64,000 nucleotides of DNA from Thereva unica (GCA_949987705.1 OX465281.1:155052380-155116379); one strand, 5' to 3'. Numbered from the stretch's first letter, positions 43,611-53,580 are shown. Numbers and translations: made by a program. Notes: generated by a model from the sequence alone, not told the origin.

Positions 43611-43742
43611 TTGCCCGATCACACATTTTCGTAACGTTTTCGTTACACTTTCGTTACACTTTCGCCAGTTTACCCCCCAAGTCAAACGTTCGTAAAGAAG
43701 GTTCCCAAGTCAAGCGTGCGTAAAGAAGTTTCACTTCAAAAA

Positions 43743-46481
43743 TCATACTTTTGGGACGGCATTCATTGTAAGAAAACAAATTAAACATCTAGTTATGGGG
43801 TTTGACGCTATAGACGAAAGAATATGTAAAATACGCATAAGAGGAAGATTCTTTAACTACTCCATAATAAATATACATGCCCCGATTGAAGATGCACTAG
43901 AAGAAGTCAAAGATGCATTTTATGAAACCTTAGATAGAGCGCTAAGAAACTGTCCTAGTCATGATGTAAAAATTATTATAGGAGACGCAAATGCAAAAAT
44001 CGGACATGAAAGGACATACCGACCAACAATAGGATCATTCAGTCTACATGACGAAACAAACGAAAACGGCATGAGACTGATCAGTTTTGCAATGATGAAT
44101 AATATGGTAATCGCAGACACAAGATTCCAGCGGAAAGATATACACAAGGTAACCTGGAGATCTCCAGATGGAAGAACGCAAAACTCAATTGACCATATAC
44201 TAATAGATGCGCGTCACTGCTCAGAAGTACTAGGTGTTAGATCATTTCGTGGTGCAAACATCGACTCTGACCACTATATGATTGGGGCTAGAATCAGAAG
44301 CAGAATATCGATAGTAAACGAAGGAAGAACTCGCAAGGAAAGAAAATTTAACGTGAAATTGTTAAAAGAAGAGGAAAAACGAGAAGAATATGTAGATGAA
44401 ATAAATAGAAGAGTGACAAATGCAAGTAACGACAGCGCCGAATACATAGAGGTTAAATGGAGTAACTTAAAAACCCTAATCAAAGAATCAGCGTCAAATA
44501 CTCTAGGATACGAGCCCCGTGAAAGAAAAAATGAATGGTTCGACGATGACTGTGCACGAGTAACGCAGGAAAAGAATGTAGCATATCAAGTGATGTTACA
44601 GAAACACAGAACGAGAAATGCAGCTGAGCTGTACAAAGAAAAAAGAAGGCAGGAGAAAAGAGTGCACAAAGCGAAGAAAAAGGAGTACTGGGAAAACGAA
44701 ATGTTAAAAATAGAAGAAGCGAACAGCCGAAACGACGTCAGGCAACTATATAAAAAAGTAAATGAGCACCGAGTCGGTTTCAAGCCCAGAGTAACTATGT
44801 GCAGAAATAAGAATGGGGAAATCTTAAGCACCAAAGAACTAGTTCTAACTAGATGGCGCGAACACTTCAAAGAACTGCTAGCTGCAGATGAGGAGCAACC
44901 GCCAACAGAAAACGTGGAAGTAGCAGAAGAACTAGCGGGAGATATGCCTACATCAGAAGATGTACAAGACGCAGTGAAAAAACTGAAAAACAACAAATCT
45001 CCGGGTAAAGATAACATTGTAGCAGAGCTATTAAAAAAAGGAGGTGGAAACGTAATATTAAGCCTGCATGAAATCGTAACACTAATATGGACCCAGAAAC
45101 AAATACCATCGGAATGGAGCGAGGGCATTGTGTGCCCTATACATAAAAAAGGAGATCAGCTAAACTGCCTTAACTATAGAGGCATCACTCTACTGAACGT
45201 AGCATATAAAGTATTTTCAAATATTTTATACGTTAAACTGCAGCCTTACGCAGAAGAAGCTCTGGGAAACTATCAAAGCGGTTTCCGTCCCGGAAGATCT
45301 ACCACAGACCATATTTTCACACTTAGGCAGGTCCTAGAAAAGGCGAATGAATTTAACATAAACATACATTCGCTATTCATAGACTTCAGAAACGCCTATG
45401 ATAAAATAAAACGTGAAGAATTATACAAAGCTATGGAGTACCTAAGATTCCCCAAACACCTCGTAAATTTGACCAAAATCACAATGAAAGAGGTATTATG
45501 CAGAATAAGAATTGAAGGAGAGCTATCAGAACCATTCAACGCCACAGTAGGACTAAGACAAGGAGATGCCCTATCGTGCTTACTATTTAACGTAGCTATG
45601 GAAAAAGTGATAAGAGACGCAGGAATTAACACCGCGGGCAGTATTTTCAACAAGTCGGTACAAATATTGGCGTACGCTGACGACATCGTAATACTAGCCA
45701 GATCCCCCGTAGCAATGAAAGAAGCCTTCATATCGCTAGAAAGAGCAGCAAAGAAACTCGGACTAGCAATTAATGAAGAGAAAACGAAATATATGTGCAT
45801 CTCCAAAAGACGTAATGATCGCCAGAATATGGCAATTCATACATACAACATCGAAGCAGTAAAAGAATTTATATATCTAGGGACGCTAATTTCAAAAGAC
45901 AACGACACGACATTAGAAGTTAAAAGGAGATTAGCGCTGGGAAACAGATGCTACTTTGGGCTACGTAAACATTTCTTATCAAGGAACATATCAAGAAGCA
46001 CTAAAGTAAAACTGTACAGAACTCTTATAAGGCCAATACTACTGTATGGATCCGAAACCTGGACATTAGGAAGTAACGAAGAACACCTCCTAGGGTGCTT
46101 CGAAAGAAAAATCCTGCGCACTATATATGGAGGAATCAACGAAAACGGTGTTTGGAGGAGAAGATACAATCACGAATTGTATCAGTTATATAAAGATCCA
46201 AACATCATAAAAACTATAAAAATTAACAGAATCCGATGGGCAGGACATGTTGAACGTAGCAGTGACGACAGCATAACAAAAATTATTATGAACAAGAGAC
46301 CAGACGGACACAGAGGTACGGGACGTCCAAAAAAGAGGTATTTAGACAGCGTAGAAGAAGATCTACGAACCCTAGGTATAAGAAATTGGAGACTTCAAGC
46401 CAGGGACCGACAGTTCTGGAGGAGGATGTTGCAGGAAGCCAAGGCCAATAACAGGCTGTGGAGCTATTTATGATGATGATG
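43743..46481 (+). mobile_element. RTE-type LINE, main part
   Basis: It continues the endonuclease split at 39258 (reading HTFGTAFIVRKQIKHL from about 43745) and ends in a TGATGATGAT tail at 46471-46481, the short-repeat tail usual for RTE elements, directly before the right TSD. Confidence 0.9.
43795..46473 (+). CDS. RTE LINE ORF2: endonuclease (C-terminal part), reverse transcriptase, C-terminal domain
   Basis: 892 codons open from an internal ATG. The endonuclease remainder has IIIGDANAKIG near residue 63, SIDHILIDARH near 132 and NIDSDHYMIGA near 154 (SDH triad); the Glu motif lies upstream of the insertion at 39158-39190. RT motifs are GIVCPIHKKGDQLNCLNYRG, GFRPGRSTTDHIF, FIDFRNAYDKI, GLRQGDALSCLLFN and YADDIVILA (about residue 622). 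The C-terminal region has LYGSETW, a Cys-containing turn, and RIRWAGHVERS. This protein would nick and reverse-transcribe at the target. The ATG used here is not the native start, as the original ORF began before the Helentron-like insertion. Confidence 0.92.
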   Translation: MGFDAIDERICKIRIRGRFFNYSIINIHAPIEDALEEVKDAFYETLDRALRNCPSHDVKIIIGDANAKIGHERTYRPTIGSFSLHDETNENGMRLISFAMMNNMVIADTRFQRKDIHKVTWRSPDGRTQNSIDHILIDARHCSEVLGVRSFRGANIDSDHYMIGARIRSRISIVNEGRTRKERKFNVKLLKEEEKREEYVDEINRRVTNASNDSAEYIEVKWSNLKTLIKESASNTLGYEPRERKNEWFDDDCARVTQEKNVAYQVMLQKHRTRNAAELYKEKRRQEKRVHKAKKKEYWENEMLKIEEANSRNDVRQLYKKVNEHRVGFKPRVTMCRNKNGEILSTKELVLTRWREHFKELLAADEEQPPTENVEVAEELAGDMPTSEDVQDAVKKLKNNKSPGKDNIVAELLKKGGGNVILSLHEIVTLIWTQKQIPSEWSEGIVCPIHKKGDQLNCLNYRGITLLNVAYKVFSNILYVKLQPYAEEALGNYQSGFRPGRSTTDHIFTLRQVLEKANEFNINIHSLFIDFRNAYDKIKREELYKAMEYLRFPKHLVNLTKITMKEVLCRIRIEGELSEPFNATVGLRQGDALSCLLFNVAMEKVIRDAGINTAGSIFNKSVQILAYADDIVILARSPVAMKEAFISLERAAKKLGLAINEEKTKYMCISKRRNDRQNMAIHTYNIEAVKEFIYLGTLISKDNDTTLEVKRRLALGNRCYFGLRKHFLSRNISRSTKVKLYRTLIRPILLYGSETWTLGSNEEHLLGCFERKILRTIYGGINENGVWRRRYNHELYQLYKDPNIIKTIKINRIRWAGHVERSSDDSITKIIMNKRPDGHRGTGRPKKRYLDSVEEDLRTLGIRNWRLQARDRQFWRRMLQEAKANNRLWSYL

Positions 46482-47014
46482 ATCCAATTCCCCACATTCA
46501 AAATTTTACATTGAATTTGGACGGTTGTAATGTGTTTTCGAAAATTGATTTAGTCAGAGCTTATCACCACATACCAGTAGCGGAGGAAGACGTTTTCAAA
46601 ACAGCAATTACTACACCTTTCGGCTTATTCGAATTCACTCGAATGCCCTTTGGTCTCAGAAACGCTGCCCAAACATTCCAACGTTTTATGGACAAAGTTT
46701 TGCACGGTTTAGAATTTGTTTTTGTCTACATTGACGATATTCTTGTGGCAAGCAAGAGTGAGAAAGAACACAAAGATCATTTAAAGCAAGTGTTCAAACG
46801 ATTAGAGGAATTTGGAATAAACATTAATCCAGGAAAATACCTTTTCGGAGTAAATTCAATTGATTTTCTAAGCCACAAAATTACAAAAGACGGGATTCTT
46901 CCATCTGAAGACAGAATTAAATTTATTCAAAATTTTCAGTCGCCAGATTCAATTAAACAAGTTCAAAAATTCATCGGAATGGTCAATTATTTTCACAGAT
47001 TCATTCACAGTTAG
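46482..47014 (+). pseudogene. Host Gypsy RT, continuation
   Basis: It resumes after the right TSD with PIPHIQNFTLNLDGCNVFSK, then MPFGLRNAAQTFQRFMDKV and VYIDDILVASKS, and the thumb region up to GMVNYFHRFIHS, where a stop occurs. RNase H, which should follow, is absent: after about 60 bp of stop-rich sequence the next recognisable part is the integrase. Confidence 0.85.
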
Positions 47015-47084
47015 CGAAATTGTTAAGTCCTATTCATATTCAACTAGCGAAAGAGCTTAAGAAGAATTAAAAGGTACAGAGATT

Positions 47085-48296
47085 ATGGATTGCGACACGA
47101 TTAATGAGAATCAAATTGATTTGGACATTATCGCAGAAGAGCAAAAGAATGACATTGAATTACAACATTTAATTGAGAATTCAAACGGAAATTCTAAATT
47201 CATATTAAGAGAAGTAGATGTACCTTCATCTGGAAATAAAATTTGGATAGAATGTTCCACTGAAAAAGATCGTCCATTCATTCCAGTGGGTATGCGGAAA
47301 AATATATTTAATATGTTACACAATTTATCACATCCAGGCATTCGAAGTTCGAGAAAATTGATTACAAGTAGATACTTTTGGCCTAGGATGAACTCAGATA
47401 TAAAATGGGCAAAATCTTGCATAGCATGTCAAAAAGCAAAAATCAATAGACATACGATATCTCCAGTTCAAAAAATTAAGATACCGTCAGGAAGATTTGA
47501 ACATATACATGTAGATCTAGTTGGCCCCTTACATCCGGCAGAAGGATTTATGTTTCTATTAACAGTTGTGGATAGGTTTACCAGATGGCCAGAAGTGTAC
47601 CCTTTGAAAAGTATCACAGCAAGCATCGTTGTAAGGACGTTGTACGAACAATACTTTCCGAGATTTGGGATTCCTTTAACAGTAACCACTGACCAGGGAG
47701 GTCAGTTTGAAGGGAAACTTTTCGAAAAATTTTCGAAATTTTTAGGGACTCATAGAATTCGAACAGCGGCTTACCATCCACAATCGAACGGAATGGTGGA
47801 GAGATTCCACAGGCAATTGAAAACAGCTCTCAAAGCTAAAATGGATAGTCCAAATTGGTTGTTGCACATTCCAGCTTTACTGCTAGGTTTTCGCACCACG
47901 GTTAAGGAAGACCTTAAATGTAGCCCAGCTGAGTTAGTGTACGGACAGGCATTACGAATTCCAGGGGAATTCTTTGTCAGGAATCAAGAAAATATATCCG
48001 ATCCAGCAAACTTAGTAACGCAATTACGAGACCATATGAAAAATATTATTCCAACTGATTCTCGGGAACAAAAGAAAAATTACTATATACCAAAAAGATT
48101 AGAGGACTGTGAATTTGTTTTTCTGAGGGTTGATAGAGGTAAAAGTTGCTTACAGAAGAATTTTTCCATTAACGCCAACGGGAAGATGATCGTAGTATCA
48201 ATCGATAGACTGAAACCCGCTTTCATTGAGAAAACAGATGTCACTATAAAACCGGTAACAAGAAGTTCAAGGAAAAGAGTTACATTTCAATTGTAA
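47085..48296 (+). CDS. Host Gypsy integrase region (open reading frame, Pol remnant)
   Basis: 403 codons. The zinc domain has LHNLSHPGIRSSRKLI and CIACQKAK. The core has HVDLVGPLHPAEG, TTDQGGQFEGKLF and YHPQSNGMVERFHR, so the three acidic residues are present. Compared with the sister copy at 26773-27621 about 14 residues are missing at CLQKN (the GPY-like PYEGPFQVI stretch), an in-frame deletion. It has no native start of its own, as it is the 3' part of Pol. The stop lies about 80 bp before the purine tract and 3' LTR. Confidence 0.85.
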   Translation: MDCDTINENQIDLDIIAEEQKNDIELQHLIENSNGNSKFILREVDVPSSGNKIWIECSTEKDRPFIPVGMRKNIFNMLHNLSHPGIRSSRKLITSRYFWPRMNSDIKWAKSCIACQKAKINRHTISPVQKIKIPSGRFEHIHVDLVGPLHPAEGFMFLLTVVDRFTRWPEVYPLKSITASIVVRTLYEQYFPRFGIPLTVTTDQGGQFEGKLFEKFSKFLGTHRIRTAAYHPQSNGMVERFHRQLKTALKAKMDSPNWLLHIPALLLGFRTTVKEDLKCSPAELVYGQALRIPGEFFVRNQENISDPANLVTQLRDHMKNIIPTDSREQKKNYYIPKRLEDCEFVFLRVDRGKSCLQKNFSINANGKMIVVSIDRLKPAFIEKTDVTIKPVTRSSRKRVTFQL

Positions 48297-48361
48297 TATT
48301 AGAAAGATTTTGGTAATTGGTATCAGTAAATTGATTTTTAAACATTCATGGACGCTCGCGC

Positions 48362-48375
48362 TGAAGGGGGAGTTA
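48362..48375 (+). promoter_or_regulatory. Polypurine tract of the host Gypsy
   Basis: GAAGGGGGAG directly before TTA/TGTAG at the 3' LTR. The same tract precedes the LTR at 27712. Confidence 0.8.
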
Positions 48376-49394
48376 TGTAGTGGTTGCTACTTGTTATTAT
48401 TTTATGTTCGTTGCTACTTGTTATTAATTTATGTTCGTTATTGTAGCCTGTCCCACATATGGAGATCAACGGTGATTTCCACTAACACCAAATTGCGGCT
48501 GTTCAACTCCAACGTTAAGGCAGTTCTTTTGTATGGTTGCGAAACATGGAAAGTCACCCAATTCATCACAGGGCGCCTACAAGTCTTCATCAACAGATGC
48601 CTTCGTCGTATCCTAAAAATCCGCTGGCAAGATAGAATTTCAAACGAAGAACTATGGCGCCGTGCCGGCCAAGAAAGGATAGACGATCAAATCCGGCGAA
48701 GGAAATGGAATTGGGTTGGCCACACCTTGCGACGCGAAAACGAAAATCTAGCCAAACAGGCCCTTGACTGGAATCCGCAAGGTTCCCGTCGAGTAGGAAG
48801 ACCTAGAACAACGTGGAGGAGAACCCTACTAGAAGAAGCCGCAACAACTGGGAGATCCTGGTCGGAGCTAAGAGCTGTCGCGCAAAACAGAGTCCGCTGG
48901 AGGGCAACTGTTTCCGCCCTATATCCCATGAGGGATTAAAGGAGTTTAAAGAAGAAGAAGATTGTAGCAAGTTTATTCAACACTCAATTCAGTTCCTATA
49001 CTAGTAACTTTTTAGTACAGTGTTTTTAATACGTCAAAAATTATATTTTCACTTCTACTAACAAATACACTTTAGGAATATTGAATCAGATATCACATAC
49101 GCAGACACTGAACACATAAACGATTTTCAAAAACATAGACACACAAAAAGTTGTCATGTAAAATAAAAATAAAAATGTATTAGTAGTAGTTAGAATTTTG
49201 AATTATTCAAATCTCTTTATTCAAGTCGATTTGCTTTTATGTAATAATTTGTAAAAGTTTTAAAGTTTTAATATAAAATAAAATATTGAGAGTTTCAAAT
49301 AAAATTATCTAAAGATTTACAAATAAATGAAGTGATCAATTTTTAATTAATAATTTGTTGGATTTAAAAATAATATTATCCCATCAACACTTCA
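48376..49394 (+). repeat. 3' LTR of the host Gypsy, interrupted
   Basis: It matches 31017-31514 except for a few substitutions and an insertion at 48448-48960. It ends CACTTCA before TTCG. Confidence 0.92.
48448..48960 (+). mobile_element. 5'-truncated RTE LINE fragment in the 3' LTR
   Basis: It is flanked by the 8-bp duplication ATTGTAGC (48440-48447 and 48961-48968). It encodes the C-terminal domain of a second RTE-type LINE in one open frame (up to 48939): LLYGCETWKVTQF, RRRKWNWVGHTLRREN, RRVGRPRTTWRR. It ends in a GAAGAAGAAG tail. The size of 513 bp and truncation at the 5' end are typical of incomplete target-primed reverse transcription. The family differs from the LINE at 43743. Confidence 0.9.
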
Positions 49395-49398
49395 TTCG

Positions 49399-49449
49399 AG
49401 GGTTCCTTTGAATTCGTTCGTAAATGCACGTGTTTAATTATTTCATGCT
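49399..49449 (+). repeat. Fragment of the 30550-30716 inverted-repeat arm
   Basis: CCTTTGAATTCGTTCGTAAA and the following 30 bp match the arm near 30556-30602. It lies right at the insertion flank of the host Gypsy. Confidence 0.85.
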
Positions 49450-52017
49450 AGTGTGTTCTAGTTACGATACCCTTTCATTTGATACCCATGTCGATGGGCT
49501 ATTTAAAGGAAACGGGTTTCCGCCCTCTTGAGATAACCGCCGTGGATCTAAATATATTTTGGGTATACTAAATCTCTTATTGTGTTCTACTTATCATTCC
49601 CTTTCATTTGATACCCATGTCGAGGGGGTTGTGAAGAAAATGGTAATCCGCCCTCTTGAGATGACCGCCGTGGATCTAACCAGATATTGAGTATACTATA
49701 TTGCTTATTGTCTTCTACTTAAGATACCCTTTCAATTGATACCTATGTCGAGGTGGTGGTGAAGAAATGGTAGTCCGCCCCTTGAGACGGCCGCCATGGA
49801 TATAAAGACATAGCTTATTTGTATTCTACGTATCATACCCTTTCATTTGATACCCATGTCGAGGGGGTTGTGAAGAAAATGGTAATCCGCCCTCTTGAGA
49901 TGATAGCCATGGATCTAACCAGAAATTGGGTATATTATATCGCTTATGGTATTCTACTTATGATACCCTTTCAATTGATACCTATGTCGAGGTGGTGGTG
50001 AAGAAATGGTAGTCCGCCCTCTTGAGACAGGCGTCATGGATATAAAGACATAGCTTAATGTATTCTACTTATCATACCCTTTCATTTGATACCCATGTCG
50101 AGGGGGTAGTGAAGAAAATGGTAATCCGCGCTCTTGAGGTGGCCTCGGTGGTTCTAACTATTTATTGAGTATACTATATTGCTTATTGTATTCTACTTAT
50201 CATACCCATTTCGAGGGGTTGTGAAGAAAATGGTAATCCGCCCTCATGAGATGACCGCCATGGATCTAACCAGATATTGAGTATATTATATCGCTCATGG
50301 TCGTCTACTTATGATACCCTTTCAATTGATACCTATGTCGAGGTGGTGGTGAAGAAATGGTAGTCCACCCTCTTGAGACGGCCGCCATGGATATAAAGAC
50401 ATAGCTTTTTTCATTTGATACCCATGTCGTGGGGGTTGTGAAGAAAATGGTAATACGTCCTCTTGAGGTGGCCTCGGTGGATCTAACTATTTATTGAGAA
50501 TACTATATTGCTTATTGTATTCTACTTATCATACCCTTTCATTTGATACCCATGTCGAGGGGGTTATGAAGAAAATGGTAATCCGCCCTCTTGAGATGAC
50601 AGCCATGGATCTACCCAGATATTGAGTATATTATATCGTTTATGGTATTCTACTTATGATACCCTTTCAATTGATACCTATGTCGAGGTGGTGGTGAAGA
50701 AATGGTAGTGCGCCCTCTTGAGACGGCCGCCATGGATATAAAGACATAGCTTATTGTATTCTACTTAGCATACCCTTTCATTTGATACCCATGTCGAGGG
50801 GGTTGTGAAGAAAATGGTAATCCGCCCTCATGAGATGACCGCCATGGATCTAACCAGATATTGATTATATTATATCGCTCATGGTCTTCTACTTATGATA
50901 CCCTTTCAATTGATACCTATGTCGAGGGGGTGGTGAAGAAATGGTAGTCCGCCCTCTTGAGACGGCCGCCATGGATATAAAGACATATGTAGCTTATTGT
51001 ATTCTACTTATCATACCCATTTGATACCCATGTCGAGCGGGTTGTGAAGAAAATGGTAATCTGCCCTCTTGAGATGACAGCCATGGATCTAACTAGATAT
51101 TGAGTATATCATTTGATACCCATGTCGAGGGGGTTGTGAAGAAAATGGTAATCCGCCCTCTTGAGATGACCGCCGTGGATCTAACCAGATATTGAGTATA
51201 CTATATTGCTTATTGTCTTCTACTTAAGATACCCTTTCAATTGATACCTATGTCGAGGTGGTGGTGAAGAAATGGTAGTCCGCCCCTTGAGACGGCCGCC
51301 ATGGATATAAAGACATAGCTTATTTGTATTCTACGTATCATACCCTTTCATTTGATACCCATGTCGAGGGGGTTGTGAAGAAAATGGTAATCCGCCCTCT
51401 TGAGATGATAGCCATGGATCTAACCAGAAATTGGGTATATTATATCGCTTATGGTATTCTACTCATGATACCCTTTCAATATGTACCTATGTCGAGGTGG
51501 TGGTGAAGAAATGGTAGTCCGCCCTCTTGAGACGGCCGCCATGGATATAAAGACATAGCTTATTGTATTCTACTTATCATACCCTTTCATTTGATACCCA
51601 TGTCGAGGGGGTTGTGAAGAAAATGGCAATACGTCCTCTTGAGGTGGCCTCGGTGGATCTAACTATTTATTGAGTATACTATATTGCTTATTGTATTCTA
51701 CTTATCATACCCTTTCATTTGATTCCCATGTCGAGGGGGTTGTGAAGATGATGGTAATTCGCCCTCTTGAGATGACAGCCATGGATCTAACCAGATATTG
51801 AGTATATTATATCGCTTATCGTATTCTAGTTATGATACCCGTTCAATTGATACGTATGTCGAGGTGGTGGTGAAGAAATGGTAGTCCGCCCTCTTGAGAC
51901 GGCCGCCATGGATATAAAGACATAGCTTATTGTATTCTACTCTTCATACCCTTTCATTTGATACCCATGTCGAGGGGGTTGTGAAGAAAACGGTAATCCG
52001 CCCTCTTGAGACGCGTA
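49450..52017 (+). repeat. Satellite of alternating units of about 120 bp
   Basis: About 22 units contain TTTGATACCCATGTCGAGG or the variant TTGATACCTATGTCGAGG, followed by GAAGAAAATGGTAATCCGCC or GAAATGGTAGTCCGCCC. The two unit types alternate to give a dimer of about 230-245 bp. The segment 49606-49999 is nearly identical to 51111-51504, so there is also a 1505-bp higher-order duplication. No coding function is inferred. Confidence 0.93.
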
Positions 52018-52091
52018 CCATGCGTACATTTTTTGTTAATCATCGAAATGATAGGGAATGCTATTTGACATCAACAGTGCTGGATTTGACT

Positions 52092-52560
52092 AACTTGTAA
52101 GGAATATGTCATATTTTTAGAAATAAATTACGATTACGAACTCGGCATTCGGTATTTCAAAATTTTACTGTACATTTGTACTGTGAACTACATGTTTTTT
52201 ATAGTACCTAACGCAATCTGATACCATAGTTGCGACTAACCACTTTAAATGAATACATTTTGTTAATCATCTAATGCCATCTGGCATCAACAGTTCGAGT
52301 AAACACTTTTCGACTAACTAGTAGCACCATCTCATTTATTGAGCAATTGAAATAACTTAAAGCGCCATCTGACAAAATAATTTTGAGTACCCACTTTTTT
52401 AGACTGAAGGAGAAGAAAAAAGTTCGATTCGAAATGTAAAAAATGTAAAAATAAAGAAAACGAAGAATGATAGGAAAAAAAACTCATGGAATAATAAATT
52501 ATTTATAGTTTGGTAATCGGTTACAAATGAAAAATCCCATAATTTTATAAAAAAACACCA
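52092..52560 (+). repeat. Dispersed repeat, copy 2
   Basis: Same sequence and orientation as 2991-3499 with about 10 percent divergence and one deletion. It directly follows the satellite. Confidence 0.75.
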
Positions 52561-53180
52561 TGTTTTCTATGTTTAGGCGTAAATAAGGCATTAGCTGTTT
52601 GCCCTTACGAACTCGGCAAACTACCGCTTCCCTTGATATAATAAAGTGTTTAGTACAGACAAAGTTAGTGCATTTTTCATTATATGCATAGTTCAATAAT
52701 ATACTTTATACAATTCGTTTGATGAAGTTTCGCACAAATTCGAATCGAAATTGAAATTGTAGTTTCGGTAATACAGTTTTAATTGTTTGATAAAGATAAA
52801 GTATACCTAAATAAAGTTGAACAATTCGTTACAAAATTATATTCTATGTGAATCATTTTAACCTCTGTTCTTAGATGATAGTAAAAGAAAACATTTCTTT
52901 CGAGATATCGCTCAAAAACCAAGGAGACCACCAAAATAGCAGTGTTTATTTATCGCTGAAATGCTTTACCTTGAACAGTATTTACGGTCGAATGGTGGAA
53001 CCAGAATGCGTCTATAATAGAGACTATATTAAGAACGCCAGTACAATATTACCAAATAAAAACTAAAATATGTTGAAGACTGAAAAATATTTGTAAACAA
53101 TAATATTAAACCAAATCATTATTATGTAGAGAATTATTTTGTATGCCCAATACTATGTTTCCCCCCCAAAAAAAAAACTA
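52561..53180. other. AT-rich interval, one possible exon
   Basis: A 63-codon plus-strand ORF at 52875-53066 follows a good splice acceptor context (CTCTGTTCTTAG) and has a beta-sheet-like pattern (ISFEISLKNQGDHQ, VYLSLKCFTLNSIYG). It could be the last exon of a host gene, vaguely like the C-terminal domains of transglutaminases, but I cannot support this beyond a guess. AATAAA occurs near 53056. Nothing else was seen. Confidence 0.25.
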
Positions 53181-53580
53181 AATGGCGGTGTGGAAAAATC
53201 TTTTTAGGCAAGGGAGAAAAATGGTAAAACGTTTTCATCCCCTACAATCAACCCCCTCGCCTTTTCCGCGGCATATGAAATTGGCCCGTTTTTTTATTCG
53301 CATGGGCTAAGTTCTGAGGGGTGGAAAAACAAAATGGCGGTGTGGAAAAATCTTTTTAGGCAAGGGAGAAAAATGGTAAAACGTTTTCATCCCCTACAAT
53401 CAACCCCCTCGCCTTTTCCGCGGCATATGAAATTGGCCCGTTTTTTTATTCGCATGGGCTAAGTTCTGAGGGGTGGAAAAACAAAATAGCGGTGTGGAAA
53501 AATCTTTTTAGTCAAGGGAGAAAAATGGTAAAAGCTTTTGAACCCCTACAATCAACCCTATCGGCGTTTCCGCGGTATGT
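53181..53580 (+). repeat. 152-bp tandem repeat
   Basis: AATGGCGGTGTGGAAAAATC at 53181 and 53333, and AATAGCGGTG at 53485, give a 152-bp period. The first two copies are nearly identical and the third diverges after about 60 bp. It lies just outside the left arm of the P-like element. Confidence 0.93.

Larger units (their letters stand above)
39259..43742 (-). mobile_element. Helentron-like insertion with long microsatellite
   Basis: It splits the LINE endonuclease. Its ends carry an inverted match: GAAGTGAAACTTCTTTCG (39279-39296) and, on the right, GTAAAGAAGTTTCACTTC (about 43721-43738). Inside are an AT-rich region, an EEP endonuclease fragment on the minus strand resembling the C-terminal endonuclease of Helentrons, and about 3.7 kb of microsatellite. 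No target duplication is obvious, in keeping with Helitron-type insertion. No Rep/helicase is present, so this would be a non-autonomous derivative. The class is an inference. Confidence 0.5.
38475..46481 (+). mobile_element. Chimeric retrotransposed unit: RpS21 cDNA fused to the 5' end of an RTE LINE
   Basis: One target-site duplication, ATCCAATTCCCC, flanks the whole block (38463-38474 and 46482-46493) in the RT coding region of the host Gypsy. Inside it are, in order, a full RpS21 mRNA copy with poly(A), then an RTE LINE from its 5' leader to its TGATGATGAT tail, the latter split by a later Helentron-like insertion (39259-43742). A single TSD around both parts indicates one integration event. 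The order (cellular RNA upstream of LINE) is what template switching during target-primed reverse transcription would give: the enzyme copies LINE RNA 3' to 5' and then jumps to the poly(A) of another mRNA. Confidence 0.85.
31017..49394 (+). mobile_element. Ty3/Gypsy LTR retrotransposon, degenerate host of several insertions
   Basis: 5' LTR 31017-31514 and 3' LTR 48376-49394 (498 bp without its insert) share ends TGTAGTGG...CACTTCA and are flanked by the TTCG duplication (31013-31016 and 49395-49398). Only about three LTR differences were noticed. The element itself is about 4.9 kb once its three insertions are discounted: a minus-strand Gypsy at 31566-36471, the RpS21/LINE unit at 38475-46481 and an RTE fragment at 48448-48960. 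Its gag has a frameshift, the start of RT has a small deletion, and RNase H is missing, so it cannot be autonomous. Confidence 0.9.

Noticed and set aside
39506..43626. Minus-strand ORFs of 1151 to 1270 codons and a 254-codon plus-strand ORF over 39865-43626
   Set aside because: They are translations of the 7-bp and 9-bp microsatellites, whose units contain no stop in these frames. Only the last 140 codons of one of them (39506-39930) look like real protein.
43325..43685. Short minus-strand ORFs at the right microsatellite edge
   Set aside because: Same repeat translation with variants; no protein-like sequence.
44586..45128. A 180-codon minus-strand ORF in the LINE
   Set aside because: Antisense shadow of the RTE ORF, rich in Ser, Phe and Cys as expected from antisense translation.
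49819..51506. Two identical 60-codon ORFs at 49819-50001 and 51324-51506
   Set aside because: They are satellite units; their identity reflects the 1505-bp duplication, not a gene pair.
49450..52017. CRISPR-like appearance of regular repeats
   Set aside because: Whole units of about 120 bp repeat without unique spacers, and the DNA is eukaryotic; this is a satellite.
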